A DNA stretch of 15,653 nt from RYN-433 sp036558265 (lineage in GTDB: Bacteria > Planctomycetota > Phycisphaerae > Tepidisphaerales > Tepidisphaeraceae), in assembly GCA_036558265.1 (NCBI GenBank), contig DATBFY010000519.1, positions 1 through 15,653 of the forward strand, in the 5' to 3' direction. Made by a program: the position numbers and the translations under genes. Each line of letters begins with the position of its first letter. Position 1 is the first letter of the stretch. Under the pieces are notes generated by a model. It did no database searches. It was not told where the DNA came from and saw only the letters and a list, made by a program, of their open reading frames with translations. Below are positions 1 to 5,848 of this stretch, one piece after another.

Positions 1-177
1 GCGGTCCTCGGCTTCCAGGACGATGATGGACGCCTGGAACTGCTCGGCGATGGCCATGGCGGTGGCGAGGCCGACGATGCCGCCGCCGATGACCGCGACG
101 TCGAAGCGGGTGGTTGGGCTGGGGAAGTCGTGCTGCTGGAGCTCGAGGGTAGCCACAGCCTTTAGGTCGGAGCGCAT
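1..177 (-). CDS. FAD-dependent oxidoreductase, N-terminal fragment (LhgO/DAO-like)
   Basis: Only the first 59 residues are in the window; the gene runs off the left edge. Residues about 25-47 form a Rossmann beta-alpha-beta FAD-binding motif: FDVAVIGGGIVGLATAMAIA, followed by an IIVLEAED strand whose acidic residue would bind the ribose. This dinucleotide fold is typical of the DAO-type flavoprotein oxidoreductases, and the GGGIVGLATAM wording is closest, from memory, to the L-2-hydroxyglutarate oxidase (LhgO) group. The substrate cannot be decided from this fragment. The ATG at 177-175 is the first start after an in-frame TAA at 192-190, and about 24 residues precede the fold. No Shine-Dalgarno is visible. 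A hairpin with a T-run lies only about 30 bases upstream on the same strand, so transcription from further upstream may be attenuated. Confidence 0.75.
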   Translation of the reverse strand, partial: MRSDLKAVATLELQQHDFPSPTTRFDVAVIGGGIVGLATAMAIAEQFQASIIVLEAEDR

Positions 178-208
178 CGGGCGGGACTTTTAGGCGAAAT
201 GCGCGCGT

Positions 209-238
209 AAAAAAAGCCGCCCCGGGCAAGAGCGGCTT
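209..238 (-). terminator. Intrinsic terminator-like hairpin in the leader of the oxidoreductase gene
   Basis: On the minus strand a 7-bp stem (AAGCCGC / GCGGCTT, plus-strand positions 214-220 and 232-238) closes an 11-base loop and runs directly into seven T residues (215-209). The T-run is on the minus strand only, so it would stop leftward transcription. It sits 32 bases before the start codon of the leftward oxidoreductase gene. It therefore ends a separate small transcript or acts as an attenuator for that gene. Confidence 0.65.
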
Positions 239-415
239 CGAATGGAGCTGGTGATGAGTGCTTCGGGTTGTGGGAGAAAGCACTCACCACATCGGGGGGA
301 AGAATGGCTTGTCAAAGTCGCGACGCCCTGGCGGGTTTTTACACTCGTCAAAACCTCGCGACGGCAGCACTAAGGCAACGTCAATGCCACGCGCCGATCG
401 AGCAGGAATCTCTTA
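209..415 (-). ncRNA. Candidate structured leader RNA or small RNA
   Basis: Reading the minus strand from a TATAAA box (427-422), the sequence contains successive stem-loops. The first has an outer stem GTCGCGA/TCGCGAC (317-323 with 356-362) and an inner stem GGTTTT/AAAACC (334-339 with 350-355), separated by a 10-base bulge on one side. The second is TGGTGA plus GTGCTT (249-254, 258-263) paired with AAGCAC plus TCACCA (278-283, 284-289), with a 3-base bulge. The third is the T-tailed terminator hairpin at 209-238. A weaker 4-bp stem lies at 374-388. Together these make a compact RNA of about 200 nt ending at a terminator just before an ORF on the same strand. It could be a riboswitch/attenuator or a free sRNA. 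I do not recognise a known family, and the 5' end is a guess from the -10 box. Confidence 0.4.
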
Positions 416-421
416 TGGGTA

Positions 422-427
422 TTTATA
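422..427 (-). promoter_or_regulatory. Putative -10 box (TATAAA) for the leader RNA
   Basis: The minus strand reads TATAAA here, inside a short inverted repeat (GGTAT-TT-ATACC on the plus strand). Transcription would start near 415 and run leftward through the structured region. No good -35 hexamer lies 16-18 bases upstream; a TTGCAA is 24 bases away, too far. Weak evidence. Confidence 0.3.
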
Positions 428-591
428 CCTAATCCCCACTTATGACCCACCTTGCAAAAGATTTGCAGGGACTTGCGATTGAGGAATGACTTGGTGAGCC
501 CCATTTGAACGCCGTCATCTTGTCTGGATTTTACAGGACTGTCATCCCAAACTGGCGTACCCCACCCGCTTCCATTCGCTCAACGCCTCCC

Positions 592-597
592 TACAAT
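592..597 (+). promoter_or_regulatory. Putative -10 box (TACAAT) of the heptose epimerase gene
   Basis: TACAAT matches five of six bases of the sigma70 -10 consensus and lies about 30 bases before the GTG start. With a 17-base spacer, the -35 position (569-574) reads CTTCCA, a weak 3/6 match. A start site near 604 would leave a leader of about 25 nt containing the Shine-Dalgarno. Confidence 0.35.
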
Positions 598-615
598 CCC
601 CGGCAATCCCTTAGC

Positions 616-622
616 AAGGAGG
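616..622 (+). promoter_or_regulatory. Strong Shine-Dalgarno that fixes the epimerase start
   Basis: AAGGAGG ends at 622. The in-frame TTG at 623 directly abuts it and is too close to be used, whereas the GTG at 629 lies six bases downstream, the normal spacing. This is the clearest Shine-Dalgarno in the window; most other genes here lack one. Confidence 0.75.
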
Positions 623-628
623 TTGCGC

Positions 629-1546
629 GTGCGCGTTCTGGTGACCGGCGGGGCGGGCTTCATCGGCTCCAACCTCGCGAAGCGATTGATCGCCGAAGGT
701 CACGACGTCACCGTCCTCGACGATTTTTCCTCGGCTCATTGGAGCAACCTTGCAGAATTGAAGGGGGATGTAGTCACCTGCGACATCGCCGAGGGCTGCG
801 GCGTGCTCGATTCTCTGCCGGCGTTCGATGTCGTCTTCCACCAGGCCTCGATCACCGACACGACGGTCCACGACCAGCGGCGGATGATGCAGAAGAATGT
901 CGAGGGATTCCGAATTCTGCTTGAATTGGCGATAAAATGGAAAAGTAGGGTGATCTGGGCGAGTAGCGCGTCGATCTACGGTCGCCGACAGCCCCCGAAT
1001 AGCGAAACCCAGCCACCTGATCCGCTCAACGTCTACGCGGCCTCCAAGATGGTCATGGAGCGCCTGGCCGAGTGCTATCGCGAGCGGCTCAAGCAGCCGA
1101 TCATCGGCCTGCGCTACTTCAACGTTTATGGCCCGGGCGAAGACCACAAAGGCAAGTTTGCCAGCATGATCCATCAGCTCGCCAGGCAGATGCGCGCGGG
1201 CAAGCGGCCGCGGATCTTCACCGCAGGCGAGCAGAAGCGGGATTTCGTTTACGTGGACGATGTCGTCCAGGCCAACCTTAAGGCGGTGACGGCTAGGGAG
1301 AGCGGCGTCTACAACGTCGGTTGTGGGCAGGCGTTCACGTTCAACCAGGTGGTGGCGGAGCTGAATCGCGTGATGGGGACGGAATTGCCGCCCGAGTACT
1401 TCGACAATCCATACTCGTTCACCCAGGATTGGACCGAGGCGAACGTCAGCGAAAGCCGCAGGGCGCTCGGATACGAACCGCGATATGACCTGCGGAAGGG
1501 GATCGAGGCGTACCACGAGACGGGGAAGCTGGGCCTTTCGGTTTAG
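629..1546 (+). CDS. hldD: ADP-L-glycero-D-manno-heptose 6-epimerase-like SDR protein
   Basis: A 305-residue extended short-chain dehydrogenase/epimerase. With the GTG at 629 as residue 1, the NAD(P)-binding glycine motif GGAGFIG is at 7-13 and the acidic ribose-binding residues (VLDDF) follow. The catalytic Ser region WASSASIYG is near 110-118 and the Y-x3-K pair is Y136/K140 (NVYAASK). Several stretches match the heptose 6-epimerase group rather than GalE: FHQASITDTT, RYFNVYGPGEDHKGKFAS and KRDFVYVDDVVQANL. HldD inverts C6 of ADP-heptose to give ADP-L-glycero-D-manno-heptose for the lipopolysaccharide inner core, in the cytoplasm. No other heptose or LPS genes are adjacent, so the sugar substrate is inferred from family resemblance. 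Some segments use AT-richer codons than neighbouring genes. It precedes udgX by 48 bases on the same strand, but that gap holds a palindrome. Confidence 0.72.
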   Translation: MRVLVTGGAGFIGSNLAKRLIAEGHDVTVLDDFSSAHWSNLAELKGDVVTCDIAEGCGVLDSLPAFDVVFHQASITDTTVHDQRRMMQKNVEGFRILLELAIKWKSRVIWASSASIYGRRQPPNSETQPPDPLNVYAASKMVMERLAECYRERLKQPIIGLRYFNVYGPGEDHKGKFASMIHQLARQMRAGKRPRIFTAGEQKRDFVYVDDVVQANLKAVTARESGVYNVGCGQAFTFNQVVAELNRVMGTELPPEYFDNPYSFTQDWTEANVSESRRALGYEPRYDLRKGIEAYHETGKLGLSV

Positions 1547-1563
1547 AGCGTTCTGGAATCGTC

Positions 1564-1593
1564 GTGACCTCGATAAGGTGAATTCGAGGTCAC
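1564..1593. repeat. Perfect 10-bp inverted repeat at the udgX start
   Basis: GTGACCTCGA (1564-1573) and TCGAGGTCAC (1584-1593) are exact reverse complements separated by ten bases. The ten-base spacer contains AAGGTGA (1575-1581), the only Shine-Dalgarno-like sequence before udgX, and the second arm ends one base before the ATG at 1595. In DNA it could be an operator for a dimeric regulator. In RNA it would be a hairpin with the ribosome site in the loop. Confidence 0.7.
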
Positions 1594-1594
1594 C

Positions 1595-2257
1595 ATGCCC
1601 AGCAGGAAGCTCGACGAATACCCCACGGCCGAGGCCTACCTGCCGTCGCGGATCACGCTGAGTACGCTGCGCGACGCATCCGCCGACTGCCGCGGATGCC
1701 CGCTCTACAAGACCGGTACGCAGACCGTGTTCGGCGAAGGGCGCAAGGACTCGCGCGTGATGATGATCGGGGAGCAACCCGGCGACCAGGAGGACAAGGC
1801 GGGCAAGCCCTTCGTCGGCCCGGCTGGCGGCATCCTCGACCGGGCGCTGGAAGAGGTGGGCATCGACCGGGCCGAGGTCTACGTCACCAATGCGGTCAAG
1901 CACTTCAAGTGGGAGCCGCGGGGCAAGCGCCGGATCCACGCCAAGCCCAATGCCCGGGAGGTTCAGGCCTGCAAGCCGTGGGTCACCGCCGAGCTTCAGG
2001 TCGTCAAGCCGGAGATGGTCGTGTGCCTGGGGGCGACGGCGGCGCAGGCGCTGATGGGCAAGGACTTTCGCATCACGAAAAGTCGCGGCGAGATCTTTCG
2101 GGACACGCCCTACGCGTCGTGGCTGATGGCGACGGTCCACCCGTCGTCGATCCTGCGCGCCCCCTCGCCGGCCGACCGGGAGTCCGCCTATCAGGCGTTC
2201 GTCGAAGACCTGCGGGTCGCCGCCCACGCCCTGGACGGCGCGCGGGCGGGCAGGTGA
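1595..2257 (+). CDS. udgX: UdgX-family uracil-DNA glycosylase / uracil-DNA-binding protein
   Basis: A 220-residue member of the family 4-like uracil-DNA glycosylases. Motif A is GEQPGDQEDKAGKPFVGPAG (residues 59-78). Motif B is HPSS (H182-S185). Four cysteines, C32, C35, C126 and C144, are placed as the 4Fe-4S ligands of this superfamily. The loop KRRIH (residues about 111-115) is the signature of UdgX: in the mycobacterial protein the histidine of this loop attacks uracil-containing DNA and forms a covalent enzyme-DNA bond. Here that residue is H115. The family's role is excision or capture of uracil from deaminated cytosine. The start ATG directly follows a palindrome. The gene converges with rbsK with a 15-base gap and no visible terminator. 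Family assignment is strong; covalent chemistry is inferred from the motif. Confidence 0.9.
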   Translation: MPSRKLDEYPTAEAYLPSRITLSTLRDASADCRGCPLYKTGTQTVFGEGRKDSRVMMIGEQPGDQEDKAGKPFVGPAGGILDRALEEVGIDRAEVYVTNAVKHFKWEPRGKRRIHAKPNAREVQACKPWVTAELQVVKPEMVVCLGATAAQALMGKDFRITKSRGEIFRDTPYASWLMATVHPSSILRAPSPADRESAYQAFVEDLRVAAHALDGARAGR

Positions 2258-2272
2258 ATCCGGCGCGTACCC

Positions 2273-3235
2273 TCAGTGCATCCCTTCCAGGAGCGCCTCG
2301 ACGTCCATCCGGGTCGGCAGGGCGGGCTGGGCTCCGAAGGTCTCGCAGGCCTTGGCGCCGGCGGCGTTGGCGAAGCGTACGGCCCGCGGGAGTTCCATGC
2401 CTTCGGCGAGCGCGACGGCCAATGCGCCGTTGAACGCGTCGCCCGCCGCCGTGGTATCCACGACGCGCACGCGCTTGCCCTTGAGGTGCGCGATCTCGTT
2501 GTCGAAGAGCATGGAGCCCTTGGCGCCCAGCTTGAGGATCACGACGCCGGGGCCGCGCTCGAGCAGTTCCTGTCCGAGCTGCTTGGCGTCGGCCTGGCGG
2601 GTGCGGCGCATGCGGCCCATGGCGGCGGTGGGCTTGGCGAGCAGCGCCTGTGCCTCGGTCTGGTTGGGGGTCAGCACGTCCACCTGGTAGAGCGCCCGTG
2701 AGAGTCCCTTTGCAGGCACGGGCGCCGGATCGAGGATGACCCGGGCTCCCGAGCGCCGACAGAGGCGGATCGCGTGCGCCACCGTCGGCGCCGGGATCTC
2801 GAGCTGCATCAGGACGACCGAGGCGCGGGCGAGCAGGTCGGCGGCGGCGTCGATGTCGGCGGGCGTCAGCCGCGCATTGGCGCCGGGCGAGACGACGATG
2901 GAGTTCTCGCCGGCCTTGTCCACCAGGATCAGGGCGCACCCCGTGCCCGCCGCCTCGGTGACCGTCACGTGCTCGGTGTGGACCTTGTGCCCGCGCAAGC
3001 CGACGAGGAGGCGCTGGCCGAAGTCGTCATCGCCGACGCGGCCGATCATGTGGACCCGGTCTTGCGGCCCCGCGAGGCGCGCCGCCGCAACGGCCTGGTT
3101 GGCGCCCTTGCCGCCGGGGATCGTCAGCAGGTCGGACGTGGCGGCCAGGGTTTCCCCGCGCTCGGGCATGCGCGGACAACGACAGACCAGGTCCATGTTG
3201 ATCGAGCCGATGACGACGATGTTTCGGGCAGGCAT
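2273..3235 (-). CDS. rbsK: Ribokinase (PfkB family)
   Basis: A 320-residue PfkB-family sugar kinase. The N-terminal substrate-binding signature is VVIGSINMDL (7-16), followed by the GGKGANQAVAAARL loop (41-54). NQTEAQALL lies mid-protein. The C-terminal ATP/anion-hole signature is DTTAAGDAFNGAL, with catalytic base D266. The tail GAQPALPTR is typical of true ribokinases. The enzyme phosphorylates D-ribose to ribose 5-phosphate in the cytoplasm. Length fits the family (about 300-310). The ATG at 3235 lacks a clear Shine-Dalgarno. It lies 55 bases downstream of recQ on the same strand, and the gap carries a 7-bp hairpin. No ribose transporter or regulator is nearby, so a nucleoside-salvage role is as likely as uptake of external ribose. 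Confidence 0.92.
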   Translation of the reverse strand: MPARNIVVIGSINMDLVCRCPRMPERGETLAATSDLLTIPGGKGANQAVAAARLAGPQDRVHMIGRVGDDDFGQRLLVGLRGHKVHTEHVTVTEAAGTGCALILVDKAGENSIVVSPGANARLTPADIDAAADLLARASVVLMQLEIPAPTVAHAIRLCRRSGARVILDPAPVPAKGLSRALYQVDVLTPNQTEAQALLAKPTAAMGRMRRTRQADAKQLGQELLERGPGVVILKLGAKGSMLFDNEIAHLKGKRVRVVDTTAAGDAFNGALAVALAEGMELPRAVRFANAAGAKACETFGAQPALPTRMDVEALLEGMH

Positions 3236-3250
3236 GGAAGGTCGCTTTTA

Positions 3251-3268
3251 CCGTCGGGCCGCCGACGG
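3251..3268. repeat. Perfect 7-bp hairpin between recQ and rbsK
   Basis: CCGTCGG (3251-3257) and CCGACGG (3262-3268) enclose a GCCG tetraloop. No T-run follows on either strand, so it is not a classical intrinsic terminator. It lies 17-34 bases before the rbsK start on the minus strand and after the recQ stop. It could stabilise the recQ mRNA end or affect rbsK translation. Confidence 0.55.
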
Positions 3269-3290
3269 ACCAATGCGCAAAACGGAGCGT

Positions 3291-5252
3291 TTACATGTCG
3301 CCGTTCCGCAGGGCCGCCAGGAGCGCCTGGCCGTATTGGCTGACCTTGGCGGGGCCCATGCCCTTGATGCGTCCCAGCGCCATGATGTCGGCGGGGTGTC
3401 GGAGTGCGATCAGCTTGAGGGTGCTGTCGTGACAGATGACGTAGGGGGGCATGCCCTTCTCGCGCGCCAGCCGGGTGCGCGCGGCGCGGAGGCGTTCGAA
3501 GCGGAGGGCGGCGGCCTCATCGAGCTCGCCGACGTCCTCGATGACCGCGCGGACCGTGCGGGGGTTGAGACCCGGGATGCGGGCGCCGCCTGGCCGCCCC
3601 GACCGGCGCGGGATCAGGTCCGCCAGCGTGGCGGGGGGCTTTTGCGCGCCCTTCATCACGTCCGCGCCGGCGACGGTGAGCTCGACCACCGGGCGGAACT
3701 TCACCCCCTCCGGGTCGCGCTGGCGGGCCAGGCCGCTTTCCATCAACCGGTGCAGCATGGCCACGATCTGCTTGACCTGGTATTGCTTCAACAGGCCGTA
3801 GACCGACAGGTCGTAGAGGCGCCAGCGGAGCATGCGGTCGTTCTCGCTGCCCGCGAGGCACTCGGCCACGGTTGCCGCGCCGAACTGCCCGCGGAGCCGC
3901 GCGACGGCAGACAGCAGCTTTCGCACGAGCGTCGTCGTTTCCTCATCGACCTCGCGCGAGAGGTCGGTCTCCTGGAGCGGCGCCGCGCCGCCGCGCTCGG
4001 CCCGGCAGGCGTCGCAGGCGCAGTCGCTGACCTGGGCCGAATCGCCGAAGTAGTCGAGGATCATCTGCCGCCGGCAGCGGAACGTGCGGGCGTAGGAGAG
4101 CATCAGGTCCAGCTTTTTGCGCGCGTGGTCCTTGAGCTCGACGATGCGCTGCGGGTCGATGGGCTCGATCTCGGGCTGGCCCTCGGGCGGCTCGCCGATG
4201 CGGTCGATGAAGTACTCCTGGATCCTTCGGTCCTTGAAGCTGTAGAGGAGGACGCAGCGGCTGGGCCGCCCGTCGCGGCCGGCGCGGCCGGCCTCCTGGT
4301 AATAGGCCTCGATGGTGCCGGGCAGGTTGTAGTGGACGACGAAGCGGATGTCGGGCTTGTTGATGCCCATGCCGAAGGCGTTGGTGGCGACGCAGACCGC
4401 GCCGGCGGTCTGCATGAAGGCCTCCTGGTTCTGCGTGCGTTCCTCCATGCTCATCCCGCCGTGGTACGCGAAGACCGGTCGCCCCGGCAGGCAGCGCGCG
4501 AGCAGGGCCGCCACCTCGTCGGTCGCCTTGCGGGTGGCGCAGTAGACGATCCCGCTGCCGGTCTCGGCCTTGAGCAGTTCGACCAGCGCGGTGTCCTTCT
4601 CGACCTCTTTAGAGAGGTTGCGGCTCTCGTAGCGCAGGTTGGGGCGGTCGAACCCGGTGATGAAGACGCCCGGGCGGCGCAGGTTGAGCTGGGCGACGAT
4701 GTCCTTGCGCACGTCAGCCGTCGCGGTGGCGGTGAGCGCGATCGTGGGCGGGTAATCCCACTGCTCGCGGACGTCGCCCAGGCGCGCGTATTCCGGCCTG
4801 AAGTCGTGACCCCAGGTCGAGACGCAGTGGGCCTCGTCCACCACGAAGAGCCGCGGCTTGAGCTTGGGCATGAGGGCCGCGAAATCGCCGGCGAAGAAGC
4901 GCTCGGGGGCGACGTAGAGCAGTCCCTCGAAACCGGCTTCGACTTCCGCCATCACCCGGCGGCGGTGTGCGGGGGAGAGCGTGGAATTGAGCAGCGTCGC
5001 GCTGATCCCCTCATCCCGCAACTGCTGCACCTGGTCTTCCATCAGGCTGATCAGCGGCGAAACGACGATCGTCAGTCCGCCCTGCAGGACGGCCGGAAGC
5101 TGGTAGCACAGGCTTTTGCCCGCCCCGGTGGGCATGACGCAGAGGACGTCCTGGCCGGCGAGGACCTGGTCGATGACCTCGCGCTGCCCTGGCCGGAACT
5201 CGTCGAGCCCGAAGACGCTGCGCAGGGATTCGAGGGGGTCGGGGGCGGACAT
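3291..5252 (-). CDS. recQ: ATP-dependent DNA helicase RecQ
   Basis: A 653-residue superfamily 2 helicase with the complete RecQ layout. Motif 0 is FRPGQREVI (19-27). Walker A is MPTGAGKS with K46. The DEAH box is 139-142, followed by the RecQ aromatic loop HCVSTWGHDFRPEY. Motif VI is QEAGRAGRDGRPS near 319-331. A zinc site (C393, C411, C413, C416) and a winged-helix RQC region follow. The C-terminal 65 or so residues form an HRDC domain (TLKLIALRHPADI...GPAKVSQYG). The zinc spacing is C-x17-C-x-C-x2-C, slightly tighter than E. coli. RecQ unwinds DNA 3' to 5' in recombination and replication-fork repair. The ATG at 5252 (MSAPDPL) is preferred because the upstream extension to 5480 reads as low-complexity, arginine-rich non-protein. 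A TATAAT box sits 11 bases before this ATG. Confidence 0.96.
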   Translation of the reverse strand: MSAPDPLESLRSVFGLDEFRPGQREVIDQVLAGQDVLCVMPTGAGKSLCYQLPAVLQGGLTIVVSPLISLMEDQVQQLRDEGISATLLNSTLSPAHRRRVMAEVEAGFEGLLYVAPERFFAGDFAALMPKLKPRLFVVDEAHCVSTWGHDFRPEYARLGDVREQWDYPPTIALTATATADVRKDIVAQLNLRRPGVFITGFDRPNLRYESRNLSKEVEKDTALVELLKAETGSGIVYCATRKATDEVAALLARCLPGRPVFAYHGGMSMEERTQNQEAFMQTAGAVCVATNAFGMGINKPDIRFVVHYNLPGTIEAYYQEAGRAGRDGRPSRCVLLYSFKDRRIQEYFIDRIGEPPEGQPEIEPIDPQRIVELKDHARKKLDLMLSYARTFRCRRQMILDYFGDSAQVSDCACDACRAERGGAAPLQETDLSREVDEETTTLVRKLLSAVARLRGQFGAATVAECLAGSENDRMLRWRLYDLSVYGLLKQYQVKQIVAMLHRLMESGLARQRDPEGVKFRPVVELTVAGADVMKGAQKPPATLADLIPRRSGRPGGARIPGLNPRTVRAVIEDVGELDEAAALRFERLRAARTRLAREKGMPPYVICHDSTLKLIALRHPADIMALGRIKGMGPAKVSQYGQALLAALRNGDM

Positions 5253-5262
5253 TTGTTCGGGG

Positions 5263-5268
5263 ATTATA
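5263..5268 (-). promoter_or_regulatory. Perfect -10 box (TATAAT) almost abutting the recQ start
   Basis: The minus strand reads TATAAT exactly, with its last base 11 positions before the A of the recQ ATG (5252). With a 17-base spacer the -35 position reads TGGGCG, a 3/6 match. A normal start site would give a leader of only a few bases, so recQ mRNA would be leaderless or nearly so. This is consistent with the lack of a Shine-Dalgarno. Confidence 0.5.
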
Positions 5269-5423
5269 CGGATTGTGCGTCGTAACGCCCAGCCAGATCG
5301 GGCGCGTGCGCCGGGGCGGTCGTTCCAACGGAGGGGCGCACTCCGTCGCGATCTCGAGCAGGATTTGACTATCGCTCCCGGGCGCACAACGCTATCCGCG
5401 GCAGGTCGTATCTCTCGCGAATC

Positions 5424-5831
5424 ATGCCGGCGGATTTCGAACCCATCTTCAGGACCCTGCGGGGCATCTTGCAGAAGCATGCTGCCGGGCTCCTGGTGAC
5501 CGACGAGTCACCCAACCGGTACTGTCTTCAGGCTCCCGCGGGACCTGCGGCGCTCAAGGCCTGGGGCGGCAGGCGTAACGGTCAGCAGATTCCCGTCGCG
5601 TGGGTCCGGGTCGGCAAGGGATACGTCAGCTACCACCTCATGGGCATTTACGGCAATCCAAAGCTGTGCGACGGCATGTCCAAAGGCTTAAAAGCGCGGA
5701 TGCAGGGCAAGAGCTGCTTTAACTTCAAAAAGGTCGATCCGAGTCTGTTTGACGAGCTCGATCGCCTGACCGCCCGGAGCATCAAGGGCTTCCGAAGCGC
5801 CGGTTTCATCTCCGATCAACAGCCCGCCTGA
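5424..5831 (+). CDS. Conserved hypothetical protein of 135 residues
   Basis: I do not recognise a named family with confidence. The product is soluble-looking, without a signal peptide or membrane segment, of mixed alpha/beta composition, and has distinctive segments YVSYHLMGIYG (about 71-81) and MQGKSCFNF (about 92-100). These short motifs resemble those of small conserved uncharacterised proteins in environmental bacteria, and the composition is that of a real protein rather than a GC shadow. It is transcribed divergently from recQ (172 bases between starts) and ends 17 bases before the convergent recG stop codon. The ATG at 5424 has no good Shine-Dalgarno. A TTGACT at 5365-5370 might be a -35 element, but I see no matching -10. 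No function is proposed. Confidence 0.72.
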   Translation: MPADFEPIFRTLRGILQKHAAGLLVTDESPNRYCLQAPAGPAALKAWGGRRNGQQIPVAWVRVGKGYVSYHLMGIYGNPKLCDGMSKGLKARMQGKSCFNFKKVDPSLFDELDRLTARSIKGFRSAGFISDQQPA

Positions 5832-5848
5832 CCCGTCTCTGACAGCGT

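Larger units (their letters stand above)
178..628. other. Intergenic region between the divergent oxidoreductase and epimerase genes
   Basis: About 450 bases with no convincing protein gene. The left half (209-430) holds the structured minus-strand RNA candidate. The right half (about 430-590) is relatively AT-rich, and I see no gene or repeat in it. The last 40 bases hold a possible -10 box and a strong Shine-Dalgarno for the epimerase gene. A 74-codon open frame at 258-482 (plus) shows no recognisable protein character and runs antisense to the hairpins. Confidence 0.7.

Noticed and set aside
258..482. 74-codon open frame on the plus strand in the left intergenic region
   Set aside because: No Shine-Dalgarno and no family resemblance; it is antisense to a run of hairpins that better explain the sequence.
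623..628. TTG at 623 as the start of the heptose epimerase
   Set aside because: It directly abuts the AAGGAGG; the GTG at 629 has normal spacing and starts directly with the Rossmann strand.
178..628. CRISPR array, tRNA or known riboswitch in the left intergenic region
   Set aside because: No direct repeats of constant length, no cloverleaf, and no motif of a riboswitch class that I know could be found; only unclassified hairpins remain.
2073..2120. Minus-strand reading ACPERSRRDFS opposite udgX, reminiscent of a dispersed repeat translation
   Set aside because: The plus strand here encodes a normal UdgX segment (ITKSRGEIFRDTP) and no palindrome is present, so the similarity is coincidental.
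611..2227. 538-codon open frame on the minus strand
   Set aside because: Antisense to both the heptose epimerase and udgX, crossing their intergenic palindrome; no protein-like motifs.
2736..5285. 849-codon open frame on the plus strand
   Set aside because: It runs opposite rbsK and recQ, both with full sets of family motifs. Its translation is Arg/Ala/Gly/Asp-biased without domains, as expected for an antisense frame of GC-rich genes.
5253..5480. 76-residue N-terminal extension of RecQ
   Set aside because: Arg/Pro/Ser-rich and unlike any RecQ N-terminus. The family motif starts right after the ATG at 5252, and a TATAAT box lies inside the extension.
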